Below are positions 42,837 through 55,444 of a DNA stretch of 64,000 nt, in pieces. The DNA comes from Azospirillum sp. 412522 (GTDB lineage: Bacteria > Pseudomonadota > Alphaproteobacteria > Azospirillales > Azospirillaceae): NCBI RefSeq assembly GCF_019805165.1, contig NZ_RWIJ01000015.1, positions 133,435-197,434 on the forward strand, written 5' to 3'. Each line of letters starts with the position of its first letter. Position 1 is the first letter of the stretch. A program made the position numbers and the translations under genes. The notes beneath the pieces were generated by a model, which worked only from the letters and a program-made list of their open reading frames with translations, was not told the origin of the DNA and did no database searches.

Positions 42837-44683
42837 GATGCGTGCCCCTCCGACCCGTTTCCGCCGCGCCGGCACCACCACAAATGCCATTTCGCCACGC
42901 CCGGCGGGCCGAAACGGTCGGTCTTCTGCAGGGTCAGGCCGGTGGCGGCGATGGCCTTGCGCATCTCCGGCGCCCAGTGGTGGCGGACCAGCGCCTTCCA
43001 TTCCGGCAGCACGCCATGGCAGCGCATGGTCGCCAGCAGCCGGTCGGGCCGCCAGCGGTAATAGCCGGGATAGGCGATCACCCACAGCGGGTTGGCGTTG
43101 GTGGTGTCGCAGGCGATCCGGCCGCCGGGCTTGACCACCCGTTGCAGTTCGCGCACGCCGGCCTCAAGGTCCGGCAGGTGGCAGAGCAGATCCATGGCGA
43201 TGACGAGGTCGAAGCTGTCGTCCGGGAAGGGCAGCTTGCGGGCGTCGGCCTGCTGGACGGTCAGGGCGGGGAAGCGCTCCTTCGCCTCGGCCAGCATCTC
43301 GTGCGAGATGTCGACCAGCGTCACGTCATGGCGCCCGGCAAAGGGACCGGTGATGCGGCCGTAGCCGCCGCCGACGTCGAGGATGCGCATCCGCGGCAGC
43401 CGTTCCAGCTCCGCCGCCACCGCGCGCCGCTTCTCGTCATAGATGCGGTAGAAGGGGGTGGTCGGGTGGTCGGGGCGGAAATGGCGGCGGTAGCCGTTGT
43501 TGTAGATGCCGGACCCGGCGGCCTGCGACCGCTCCGCCCTGGCATTCTCCAGCAGGGTGGCGACCTGGGCGGCGACGGCATCGGCGTCGAAGCTCTTCGC
43601 ATGCTCCAGCCCTGCCGCGGCGACGGCCTTCAGCCCGTCGGGGTCGGCGAGACGGGCGATCAGCATGTCGCGCAGCGGTTCGGCTTCGCCCGGCGGGACC
43701 AGCCAGCCGGTGCGGCCATGCTCGATGATTTCCGGGAAGCCGCCGCAGTCGCTGGCGACCACCGGCACGCCGAGCGCCATCGCCTCCACCACCACGAAGC
43801 CGAAGCTTTCCCACAGGGAGGGGACGACCGCCAGCTCCGCCCGCGCCACCACGGCCAGCGCGTCGTTGCGCGGCAGGGCGCCGGTGAAATGGACGCGGTC
43901 GGCGACCGGGGCCACGTCGCGGTGGAACTGGTCGATGACGGCGGCGCTCGCCGGGTCCTCGCCGCCGATCATCATCAGGTGCAGGCCGGGGTTGGCGGCC
44001 AGCACGCCGGGGATGGCGCGGCCCAGCGTGGCGATGCCCTTGCGCCCCTCCAGCCGGCCGAAGAAGGCGATGAAGCGGTCCGGCAGCGTAACCGGCGGCT
44101 CGGCCGTCCGGTTCGCCGTCACGGCGGCGAGGTCGATGCTGTTGGGGATGACCTGGATCATCTCCGGCGGGATGCGCCAGTAATCGGCCACCCGCCGGGC
44201 GATGGCGCGGGTGGAGGCGTAGATCGCCGCGCTGCGCTTGGTCTGGTCGCGTTCCAGCGCGTTCAGCAGATGGGTGTGCGGCACCCAGGGCTGGGCGTTG
44301 GTGTCCATCACCAGCCCGGTCGGGGTCGCGAACCGGGTCACGACGGGAATGGAGCTGAAGCGGCTCAGCCACCAGGCGTCGGCGTCGAACTCCGCCGCAT
44401 GGACGACGTCGGGCTTGAAGGCGCGCACGGCGTCGGCCAGCCGGCGGTTGGTGCGGAAACGGTCCAGCACCGCATGCATGCGCGGACCGGGGTCGACGCG
44501 CTGCACCGTCACGCCGTCCTCGACGGTGGTGCCGGCCGGCAGGCCGCCGGCCTTCCACGGGGTCACCACCTGGACGATATGCCCCAGCCGGGCCAGCGCG
44601 CGCGCCATCGTGTGCGTATGCGTGGCGATCCCGCCGAGCTTTTCGCCGGGTGGGTATTCGGGCGTCAGGAGCGACAGTCGCAT
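42833..44683 (-). CDS. Fused GT4 glycosyltransferase and SAM-dependent methyltransferase
   Basis: 616 residues from ATG 44683 (GGGGA 8 bases upstream). Residues 1 to about 390 are a GT4 enzyme: LSLLTPEYPPGEKLGGIATH, FIAFFGRLEGRKGIATLG and PSLWESFGFVVVEAMALG with the E-x7-E pair. From about residue 410 a class I methyltransferase follows: RILDVGGGYGRITGPFA (SAM loop), LVDISHEML, QQADARKLPFPDDSFDLVIAMDLLCHLPD and RVVKPGGRIACDT. The fusion suggests transfer of a sugar and methylation of the same unit in one protein. It lies 41 bp after the flippase gene and overlaps the 722-residue protein gene. Confidence 0.9.
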   Translation of the reverse strand: MRLSLLTPEYPPGEKLGGIATHTHTMARALARLGHIVQVVTPWKAGGLPAGTTVEDGVTVQRVDPGPRMHAVLDRFRTNRRLADAVRAFKPDVVHAAEFDADAWWLSRFSSIPVVTRFATPTGLVMDTNAQPWVPHTHLLNALERDQTKRSAAIYASTRAIARRVADYWRIPPEMIQVIPNSIDLAAVTANRTAEPPVTLPDRFIAFFGRLEGRKGIATLGRAIPGVLAANPGLHLMMIGGEDPASAAVIDQFHRDVAPVADRVHFTGALPRNDALAVVARAELAVVPSLWESFGFVVVEAMALGVPVVASDCGGFPEIIEHGRTGWLVPPGEAEPLRDMLIARLADPDGLKAVAAAGLEHAKSFDADAVAAQVATLLENARAERSQAAGSGIYNNGYRRHFRPDHPTTPFYRIYDEKRRAVAAELERLPRMRILDVGGGYGRITGPFAGRHDVTLVDISHEMLAEAKERFPALTVQQADARKLPFPDDSFDLVIAMDLLCHLPDLEAGVRELQRVVKPGGRIACDTTNANPLWVIAYPGYYRWRPDRLLATMRCHGVLPEWKALVRHHWAPEMRKAIAATGLTLQKTDRFGPPGVAKWHLWWCRRGGNGSEGHAS

Positions 44684-44724
44684 TGCGGTTTCCCCAATTT
44701 CTCTGGTGTGTCCTGAGGGTTCGG

Positions 44725-46089
44725 TCAATTGCCCGCGGGTCCGGCCGGGCCGGCGGCCGCCGGGGACGGCTTGTCGAACAGGCGCCGCGGCAGGGCCGCG
44801 AGCATCGCCGGGTCGGGCAGGAAGGCGCGCCAGGGCAGTCCGGTCGCCCGGCGGTAGAGCGTCGCCGCGGTGGCGAAGACCAGCGTGTAGGCGACGGTGG
44901 AGACGATGGCGGCGGCTAGGATCCCGCCGCTGCGCAGGAACAGCAGCAGGCCGCCCAGCGTGACCACCATGCCCAGCAGATTGGCAAGCGTGGCGGTGAA
45001 GGGCCGGTTCTCGGCGTACAGCCCGTTCAGCAGGATCGAGGCGGCGGCATAGAGAACGGCGCCCGGCAGCAGGAGCCGCAGCGGAAGCGCGCTGTCGGCG
45101 AAGGAGGGGCCGTAGACCAGCCCGATGGCGAGATCGGCGAAGACGAACAGCCCGCCGCCGAGCAGTCCGCCGATGGCGAAGGTCGCCTGCAGGCTGTTCA
45201 GCACCAGCTCGCGTCCCGACCGGCCGCGCCGGGTGGCGGCGGGCATGACGACGGTGGCGAGCGCGCCGGACAGGCTGACGATCAGCCAGGACAGGCTGGT
45301 CGCCAGGGCGTACAGCCCGACCTGCGCCGCCGGCAGGAAGGCCGGGATGATCAGCAGATCCAGCCGCTGGGTGATGACGCCGCCCACCACGTCGCCGTGG
45401 GTGCGCAGCGCGTACCAGATGGTTTGCCGGCCGAGCGCCGGGTCGGGCCGGCCGATGCCGTGGCGACGGACCAGCAGCGCCGTCGCCGCCAGCAGCACCA
45501 GCGTGCTCATCGCCGCCTGGACGATGACGGCGGCCTCCACCGTGAAGTGGCCGGCGGCCCAGAGGGCGGCATAGGCGACGGCGACGCCGGCCGGCTGGAG
45601 GAAGTTCAGCGCATTGAAGCTGCGGAAATCCTGGTCGCCCAGGACCAGCCCGAGCATCAGTTCCGACAGAAGGGCCATGGCGATCATGGGAAGGTAGAGC
45701 CGCGCCAGCGCCAGCGTCTCGGCTGGCTGCGCCGCCAGCAGCGTCGGCAGAAGCAGATGGCCGATGCCGACCGCCAGCGCCGCCACCGGCAGCAGGATCA
45801 GCACCCAGGTGCTGAGCAGCCGGCCGCCGGCGGTATGGTCCCGCGACAGCGCATAAGTGACGGCCTTGCCGCAGCCCATGCCGAACAGCCAGCCCAGAAG
45901 CTGCACGGTGGTCAGCACCGCGGTCAGCGCCCCCCGGCCGTCCGGACCGATGGTGCGCGCCACCAGGATGCCGGTCAGCAGCCCCAGCGCCATCGTGGCG
46001 GCGGTGACGAGCACCGTCGTCACGCCATGCCGGGCGAAGCCGTTCCGCTTCGCCGCCGCCGCCTTTCGTCTGGTCAGACCCTTCAGCAT
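44725..46089 (-). CDS. Oligosaccharide flippase family protein (Wzx-like)
   Basis: 454 residues from ATG 46089. There are about twelve hydrophobic segments; the start GFARHGVTTVLVTAATMALGLLTGILVARTIGPDGRG is typical of polysaccharide flippases of the MVF superfamily, as are QRLDLLIIPAFLPAAQVGLYALA and YAENRPFTATLANLLGM. It should move lipid-linked repeat units across the inner membrane, feeding the polymerase at 34488-36032. It is the first gene of the ten-gene minus-strand set, with a 500-base AT-rich region upstream that should hold the operon promoter. Confidence 0.9.
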   Translation of the reverse strand: MLKGLTRRKAAAAKRNGFARHGVTTVLVTAATMALGLLTGILVARTIGPDGRGALTAVLTTVQLLGWLFGMGCGKAVTYALSRDHTAGGRLLSTWVLILLPVAALAVGIGHLLLPTLLAAQPAETLALARLYLPMIAMALLSELMLGLVLGDQDFRSFNALNFLQPAGVAVAYAALWAAGHFTVEAAVIVQAAMSTLVLLAATALLVRRHGIGRPDPALGRQTIWYALRTHGDVVGGVITQRLDLLIIPAFLPAAQVGLYALATSLSWLIVSLSGALATVVMPAATRRGRSGRELVLNSLQATFAIGGLLGGGLFVFADLAIGLVYGPSFADSALPLRLLLPGAVLYAAASILLNGLYAENRPFTATLANLLGMVVTLGGLLLFLRSGGILAAAIVSTVAYTLVFATAATLYRRATGLPWRAFLPDPAMLAALPRRLFDKPSPAAAGPAGPAGN

Positions 46090-46602
46090 CGCGCCGTCAT
46101 CCCCCTTGATGTCCCCGACCTCGATATCCCCGACCCGTGCACAGCGCGCCGCTCCCAATGGTTGTTTTTCTTGTTTTGATTGCAGGCTCGTTCGTGAATC
46201 GGCGTGACCACCATGGGCACAATTTCTCGAACCAAGAATTGTTGGCTTACCAAACATCTCGCGATGAGTTCAGAAGTTATCTGGAAAATGAACAATCATC
46301 GAAGTCGGCGGTTATTAGCGCCGGCGAGAATTTTTGTTGTGCGTTGCAAACTGGACGGTAGTGGGGTGTTGGGCGACGGTCAACGCCGCTTTCGGAACTG
46401 TTCTTCCCACACACCAGGGGAGTATTTTTCTTTGAACGTCCGTTGGCGAGAACCGGGAGTCCTAGCGTATCTTTCGGGCATCGGTTATCGGAGACGCCCA
46501 TGTTCCGGCATCGGGATTAGCCCGTTGCCGAGCCTGTCGCACACGGGAGGGGAGGGGGCGGCGCGGTTGCACCCCGGCATTTTACGCCGTCGGTCGGTGC
46601 CG
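46090..46602. other. Intergenic region upstream of the exopolysaccharide operon
   Basis: No supported gene in 513 bases. The part from 46150 to 46420 is AT-rich and includes short palindromes such as TTGGTAAGCCAA (minus strand, near 46240-46255). It should contain the minus-strand operon promoter and the 3' end signals of the fruR-like gene at 46603, but I cannot assign a specific box. Confidence 0.5.
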
Positions 46603-47616
46603 TCAGCCGGCTGCGGCCATCCGCGCGGCGGTGGAGCCGCGAACGATGCAGGTGCCGCCCAGGACCAGGCGGCGGCTGGGACGGTCCGGCGCCTCCAGCC
46701 GTTCGAACAGCAGGGCCATCGCCGATCGGCCGATGTCCTGCACCGGCTGCTCGATGACGGTCAGGCCGGGGCCGACCAGCTCGGTCCAGGGTTCGTTGTC
46801 GAAGCCGGCGACCGCCAGCCCGTCCGGAATCGGCAGCTTGAGACGGCGCGCCGCCTTGACCACGCCCATCAGGAAAAGGCTGTTGCTGACGATGAAGGCC
46901 TCCGGCCGGTCCTGCTCCGCCATCCAGTCCACCACCGCCTCCTCCGCCGCGTCGGCATAGGGGGCGAGGAAGCGGGCGGCCGGGGGCAGGCCGTGGGCGG
47001 CCATGGCGGCGCGATAGCCCTCGTGCCGCTCCTGGCCGGTGGTGCTGGTGTTGCCGAACAGGCCGGCGATGCGGCGGTAGCCCTGGGCGTGCAGATGCTC
47101 CACCAGCATCGCCGCGGCGCGCGGGTTGTCGAGGACCACCGCGTCGTGGCGGCCGGTCGGCGCGTTGCGGTCGATCAGCACGACGGGGAAGTCGAGGTCC
47201 AGCCCGTCCGGCCGGTCCAGCGTCGCGCGGGTGGGGGCGAAGATCAGGCCGGTGATCCGCTCCTCCTGCATCAGCCGCAGGTACAGCTCCTCCCGTTCCG
47301 GGTTCTCGTCGCTGTTGCACAGGATGACGCGCATGCCGGCGCGGTAGGCCGCATCCTCCACCGCGCGGCTGACGGCGGTGAAGAAGGGGTTGCGGATGTC
47401 GGACACCACCAGCCCGATGGTCTGCGAGTGCTGGGAGCGCAGCCGCCGCGCCGACAGGTTGGGGCGGTAGCCGGTGGCGCGCACGGCCTCCTCCACCCGC
47501 TTGCGCAGGGCCTCGCTGACGGGGCCGTTGCCCAGCACGCGCGACACGGTGGCGACCGACACGCCGGCGGCCAGGGCCACGTCCTTGATGCCGGCGGCTT
47601 TTCCCGAAACGCTCAT
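46603..47616 (-). CDS. fruR: LacI-family transcriptional regulator, probable fructose repressor
   Basis: 337 residues. The N-terminal helix-turn-helix reads IKDVALAAGVSVATVSRVLG and ends in the LacI hinge YRPNLSARRLRSQ. The periplasmic-binding-like effector domain contains GLVVSDIRNPFFT, VVLIDRNAPTG and GLAVAGFDNEPWTELV. It is divergent from the fructose PTS operon, and two LacI-type operators lie between the two start codons, so it very likely represses fruBKA in response to fructose-1-phosphate or a related sugar phosphate. The effector is inferred from the context, not seen. Confidence 0.9.
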   Translation of the reverse strand: MSVSGKAAGIKDVALAAGVSVATVSRVLGNGPVSEALRKRVEEAVRATGYRPNLSARRLRSQHSQTIGLVVSDIRNPFFTAVSRAVEDAAYRAGMRVILCNSDENPEREELYLRLMQEERITGLIFAPTRATLDRPDGLDLDFPVVLIDRNAPTGRHDAVVLDNPRAAAMLVEHLHAQGYRRIAGLFGNTSTTGQERHEGYRAAMAAHGLPPAARFLAPYADAAEEAVVDWMAEQDRPEAFIVSNSLFLMGVVKAARRLKLPIPDGLAVAGFDNEPWTELVGPGLTVIEQPVQDIGRSAMALLFERLEAPDRPSRRLVLGGTCIVRGSTAARMAAAG

Positions 47617-47702
47617 GTCCAGACCGATCGTGTGGAGGGTACCCCGGTTGGGGATGCGACCTTAGCGGCGCCAAGCGAGCTTGACCAGGGCGGGCCGATA
47701 AC

Positions 47703-47716
47703 TGAAAACGTTTCCA
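47703..47716. promoter_or_regulatory. LacI-type operator 1 (FruR site)
   Basis: TGAAAACGTTTCCA is a near-palindrome centred on the AACGTT core used by LacI/FruR-type repressors. It lies 87 bases upstream of the fruR start, so it may also give autoregulation. Confidence 0.7.
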
Positions 47717-47800
47717 ATGACTTTCCGAACCTTCCCCCATTTCGGATCGTCTGACAAGCCATTCATCCGGAAAATCCATTGTGTTGCAACGCAACAAGCG

Positions 47801-47829
47801 TTGACAGCCGAACTGTAATCGTTTTCACT
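47801..47829 (+). promoter_or_regulatory. Candidate fru operon promoter with overlapping operator 2
   Basis: A perfect -35 box TTGACA (47801-47806) is followed 17 bases later by a weak -10 TTCACT (47824-47829). The second LacI-type site TGTAATCGTTTTCA (47814-47827) overlaps this spacing, the expected position for repression. An upstream palindrome TGTTGC-AAC-GCAACA (47782-47796) is also present. Confidence 0.65.
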
Positions 47830-47873
47830 GAATGCAACAGGACAGACAAGAACCCGCGGAGGAGACGGTCGCC

Positions 47874-50401
<2,528 letters not shown>

Positions 50402-50405
<4 letters not shown>

Positions 50406-51370
50406 GCGGCCAACTCAAACCGGCCGGTCCCGTCGTCACCGTCACGCTGAACCCGGCCATCGACCAGACCATCACGGTCGAGGCGCTGAAGCCCGGCAGC
50501 GTCCACCGGGCCAAGGCGGTGTGCCACAATGCCGGCGGCAAGGGCGTCAACGTCGCCAGCTGCCTCGCCGACTGGGGCACGCCGGTGATCGCCGCCGGCC
50601 TGCTCGGCACCGCCAACGCCGCGCCTTTCGAGGCGCTGTTCCAGGCCAAGGGCATCGCCGACGCCTTCCTGCGGCTGCCGGGCGAGACGCGGGTCAACAT
50701 CAAGATCGCCGACCTCGCCGCCAACGACACCACGGACATCAACCTGCCGGGGCTGAGCGCCGATGCCAGCGCAGTGAGCCGGGTGCGGGAGACGGTCCTG
50801 GAACTGGTGGAGCCGGGCACCCCGGTGCTGCTGGCCGGCAGCCTGCCGGAAGGTCTTCCGGCCGACGCCTATGCCGCCCTGACCGCGGATCTGGCGGCGG
50901 CGGGCGCCCGCGTCGTGCTGGACAGCAGCGGGGCGCCGCTGGCGGCGGCGCTGGCCTCCACCGCCGCTCTGCCCCACTGCATCAAGCCCAACCGCCACGA
51001 GCTGGAGGATTGGGCCGGCCGGCCGCTGCCGACCGACGCCGACCTGCTGGACGCGGCGCGCGGCCTGCGGCGGCGCGGCGTGTCGGTGGTGGTGGTGTCG
51101 CTGGGGGCCGACGGCGCGCTGTTCGTGGACGGCACGCGCGCGCTGCATGGCCGGCTGCCGCCGGTGCAGGCGCTGAGCACCGTCGGGGCCGGCGACGCCA
51201 TGGTGGCCGGACTGATCGCCGCCTTCCAGCAGGATGGCGGGCTGGAGGACGTCGCCCGGCTGTCGGTGGCCTTCGCCGCCGCCAAGCTCGGCTGCTTCGG
51301 CCCCAACCTGCCCGATCCGGCGACGGTGCGGTCGCTCGCGGCACAGGTGACGCTGACGGGACTCGGCTGA
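50402..51370 (+). CDS. fruK: 1-phosphofructokinase
   Basis: 322 residues; ATG 50402 overlaps the fruB stop (ATGA). PfkB-family features: VTLNPAIDQTITVE at the N-terminus, NAGGKGVNVASCLADWG (about residues 41-57), and the ATP/anion-hole signature STVGAGDAMVAGLIAAF near residue 260 containing the catalytic Asp. It phosphorylates fructose-1-phosphate, the product of FruA, to fructose-1,6-bisphosphate. Length and position between fruB and fruA are as in other fructose operons. Confidence 0.95.
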
Positions 51371-51463
51371 CCTGGCCGACCGGATTTGCCCTGATTTGCC
51401 GACGGCATCGGACTGAAATCAACAGAGTGACAGGCGCGGGCGCGAACCCGCCAGGAGGAAACA

Positions 51464-53245
<1,782 letters not shown>

Positions 53246-53300
53246 CCTCCACCTCCTTCTTCTCGGACCTTTTTCCTCTCGGGACGTCCTCCCGACCTTG

Positions 53301-53336
53301 GCCCCTCTCCGCATCCGCGGGGAGGGGCTTTCTTTT
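53301..53336 (+). terminator. Intrinsic terminator of the fru operon
   Basis: GCCCCTCTCC (53301-53310) pairs with GGGGAGGGGC (53319-53328) with one mismatch, followed by TTTCTTTTT. It lies 55 bases after the fruA stop. Confidence 0.8.
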
Positions 53337-53411
53337 TGCCGAAGATTCTCCGCCAGCTTTCGCGGCGCCGAGCGTGGGATCCGTCAAGACATCGCCCGGA
53401 GTGACGAACCC

Positions 53412-53729
53412 ATGCTCGACGAGAAACCCGACGTGATGCTGGGCAACATGCTGCTGCATGTGAACCTGCTCGCGCTTGGCACGCTGATGACCAAGATGAT
53501 GGCGGAGATGTTCCGCAAGGACGACGACCCGGCCGCCAAGGCGGACGAATGGCTGCGCCTGTTCGAGGCGACCGCGGCCCAGATGACCTTCGCCGGCGAG
53601 ACGCCGGAATGGAGCGACCTGACCGCGCAGGAATTCCGCGACGTGCTGATGCAGCATATCCACCGCGCCCGCGCCATGGCGCTGGGGGAGGAGTGCGACC
53701 CCCGCGCCTATCTGCGCCATCACGGCTGA
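53412..53729 (+). CDS. Hypothetical protein, 105 aa
   Basis: ATG 53412 is preceded by GGAG about 10 bases upstream. The protein is helical and charged: MLDEKPDVMLGNMLLHVNLLALGTLMTKMMAEMF followed by KADEWLRLFEATAAQMTF and REFRDVLMQHIHRARAMA-like segments. No signal peptide or membrane helix is certain, and no family is recognised. It stands alone between the fru terminator and the RTX gene. Function unknown. Confidence 0.7.
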   Translation: MLDEKPDVMLGNMLLHVNLLALGTLMTKMMAEMFRKDDDPAAKADEWLRLFEATAAQMTFAGETPEWSDLTAQEFRDVLMQHIHRARAMALGEECDPRAYLRHHG

Positions 53730-53862
53730 CGGGCAGCGACTTGCCGCCCCGGTATTTGCCCGTCATCTGCCCATCGTGCCGGCCCGCCCTTCGGGAGCCG
53801 GATCGTTACATGCACCCGATCACGGCCATGCGGCGTATTGCCCCATGAACAATCTTACCGGG

Positions 53863-53878
53863 TGTGATGGCGGTCACA
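53863..53878 (+). promoter_or_regulatory. CRP/FNR-family binding palindrome upstream of the RTX gene
   Basis: TGTGATGGCGGTCACA is a perfect TGTGA-N6-TCACA site, the consensus of CRP-type regulators. It lies 80-95 bases before the RTX start codon, a normal activator distance. An AT-rich stretch with TTTTTAAAGG follows at 53918-53928. Confidence 0.75.
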
Positions 53879-53957
53879 CGTCTCGAACACCCGCAAAAGC
53901 TATCGTCCCGCTCGCCTTTTTAAAGGTGAGATAGCATTCATCAATCAGGGGATGGCA

Positions 53958-55310
53958 ATGACGATAATTGTTGGGGCATCAGAAGCGGATTACTTGCGCG
54001 GCACGGCTGATGACGACGAGATTCTGGGGTTGGAAGGCAACGATACGCTGATCGGTGGAAAAGGCGCGGACATACTGCGGGGGGGAGACGGAGACGACCG
54101 TCTCTACGTCGATGCGGCCGATCTGGTGATCAGCGGGGGAGCCGGTATCGATACCGCAATCCTGCAAGGAACGACCGGCTTCACCCTGGATCTCGCCGCA
54201 ACTGAAATCGAGCGCGTCTATGGCAGTGCTGGAGACGATACACTGACTGCTTCGAACGCCCTCACGCATGTCTTCATCGACGGTCGAGGCGGGAACGACA
54301 CCATCACCGGCAGCGCCTTCAACGACCTTCTGCGTGGTGGTGACGGCGACGATCTGCTCCAGGGGGGTGCCGGCGACGATACGCTCGTCGGCGGACCCGG
54401 CTACGATACACTGCTGGGAGGCGATGGAAACGACCGCTTCTATATCAGCGGCTACGATGACTGGGTGGATGGCGGCGACGGCTACGACACCGTCGTTGTG
54501 CAGGGAAGCGCACCCGTCTACATCGATCTCGAAGTTTCGAATATCGAGCGCGCCTATGGTGCTGAAGGGAACGACTTTTTCTACGGCGATCACTGTACGG
54601 TTGCCGTCGAGGTGAATTCAGGGGCTGGTGATGACTGGTTGATGGGAGGTTCCGGCGACGATACCCTGCGCGGTGGCGCTGGAAACGACTCCTTCCAAGG
54701 TGGCTACGGCGCCGATTTGATCGCGGGGGGAGACGGTATCGATCAAGTCTATTATGCCAACTCAGGAACGGCCGTCATCGTCAACCTGAGCACTGGCATC
54801 GGGAGCGGTGGTGATGCGGAGGGCGAGCGCCTGAGCGGTATCGAGTTCATTCAAGGTTCTGCTTTCGGCGACACTCTGATCGGAAACGCGTCGGCCAACC
54901 GGCTTGAAGGGTGGGAGGGTAACGACACACTCTCCGGCGGCAACGGCGACGATACCCTCATCGGAGGAAACGGCAGCGACCTTCTGGTTGGCGGCGCCGG
55001 TGGGGATGCCTTTCGTCTTTTCGGCTATGACAAATGGATGGATACCATTCAGGACTTCCAAAGCGGGGTGGATCGCATCGAGATCTATGGCTGGTCGTAC
55101 GGCAATTTGCCGGACGGGGTGTTGAGTGCGGATCTGTTCGCATTGGATACGCCAGTCGATGGCAATGACCGGTTCATCTTCAACACCACGACCGGCGTTC
55201 TGTCTTACGACGCCGATGGCAGCGGTTCCGGCGCGGCGGTCGCGATGGCGGCATTGAACGTCAGGACCCTGTCCGCTTCGGACATCTTCTCGGTTCCGTA
55301 CGGATCATAG
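53958..55310 (+). CDS. RTX (haemolysin-type calcium-binding repeat) protein
   Basis: 450 residues; ATG 53958 is preferred over 53952 because AGGGGA is then 5 bases away. Most of the protein is made of GGxGxDxLx nonapeptide repeats in several blocks, for example GLEGNDTLIGGKGADILRGG at about residues 25-45 and further blocks around 110-145, 215-245 and 315-345. Between blocks are spacer segments ending in IERVYG or IERAYG. The C-terminal about 100 residues (DTIQDFQSGVDRIEIYG, then LSYDADGSGSG) are the usual type I secretion end region. It should be secreted by a type I system and fold on binding calcium; no transporter gene is nearby. Its GC content is visibly lower than that of its neighbours. 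Confidence 0.9.
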   Translation: MTIIVGASEADYLRGTADDDEILGLEGNDTLIGGKGADILRGGDGDDRLYVDAADLVISGGAGIDTAILQGTTGFTLDLAATEIERVYGSAGDDTLTASNALTHVFIDGRGGNDTITGSAFNDLLRGGDGDDLLQGGAGDDTLVGGPGYDTLLGGDGNDRFYISGYDDWVDGGDGYDTVVVQGSAPVYIDLEVSNIERAYGAEGNDFFYGDHCTVAVEVNSGAGDDWLMGGSGDDTLRGGAGNDSFQGGYGADLIAGGDGIDQVYYANSGTAVIVNLSTGIGSGGDAEGERLSGIEFIQGSAFGDTLIGNASANRLEGWEGNDTLSGGNGDDTLIGGNGSDLLVGGAGGDAFRLFGYDKWMDTIQDFQSGVDRIEIYGWSYGNLPDGVLSADLFALDTPVDGNDRFIFNTTTGVLSYDADGSGSGAAVAMAALNVRTLSASDIFSVPYGS

Positions 55311-55331
55311 GACTTCGTTCGGATAGGAAGG

Positions 55332-55374
55332 GGCGACGCACGAAAGCACTGCGTGCGGTGCGCTGTGCGTCGCC
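55332..55374 (+). terminator. Candidate terminator hairpin after the RTX gene
   Basis: GGCGACGCAC (55332-55341) and GTGCGTCGCC (55365-55374) are perfect 10-bp arms, 22 bases past the RTX stop. There is no T-run. It lies between convergent genes and may serve both. Confidence 0.55.
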
Positions 55375-55444
55375 GTCAAACCGAATTTGTTGACCTGAAC
55401 CAAGCAGACGGTCGCTTTGTGCGGCTGACCGGTGGGGATCGCCG

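Noticed and set aside
53958..55310. CRISPR-like periodic sequence
   Set aside because: The periodicity is the nonapeptide coding pattern of RTX repeats; there are no identical repeats with unique spacers.
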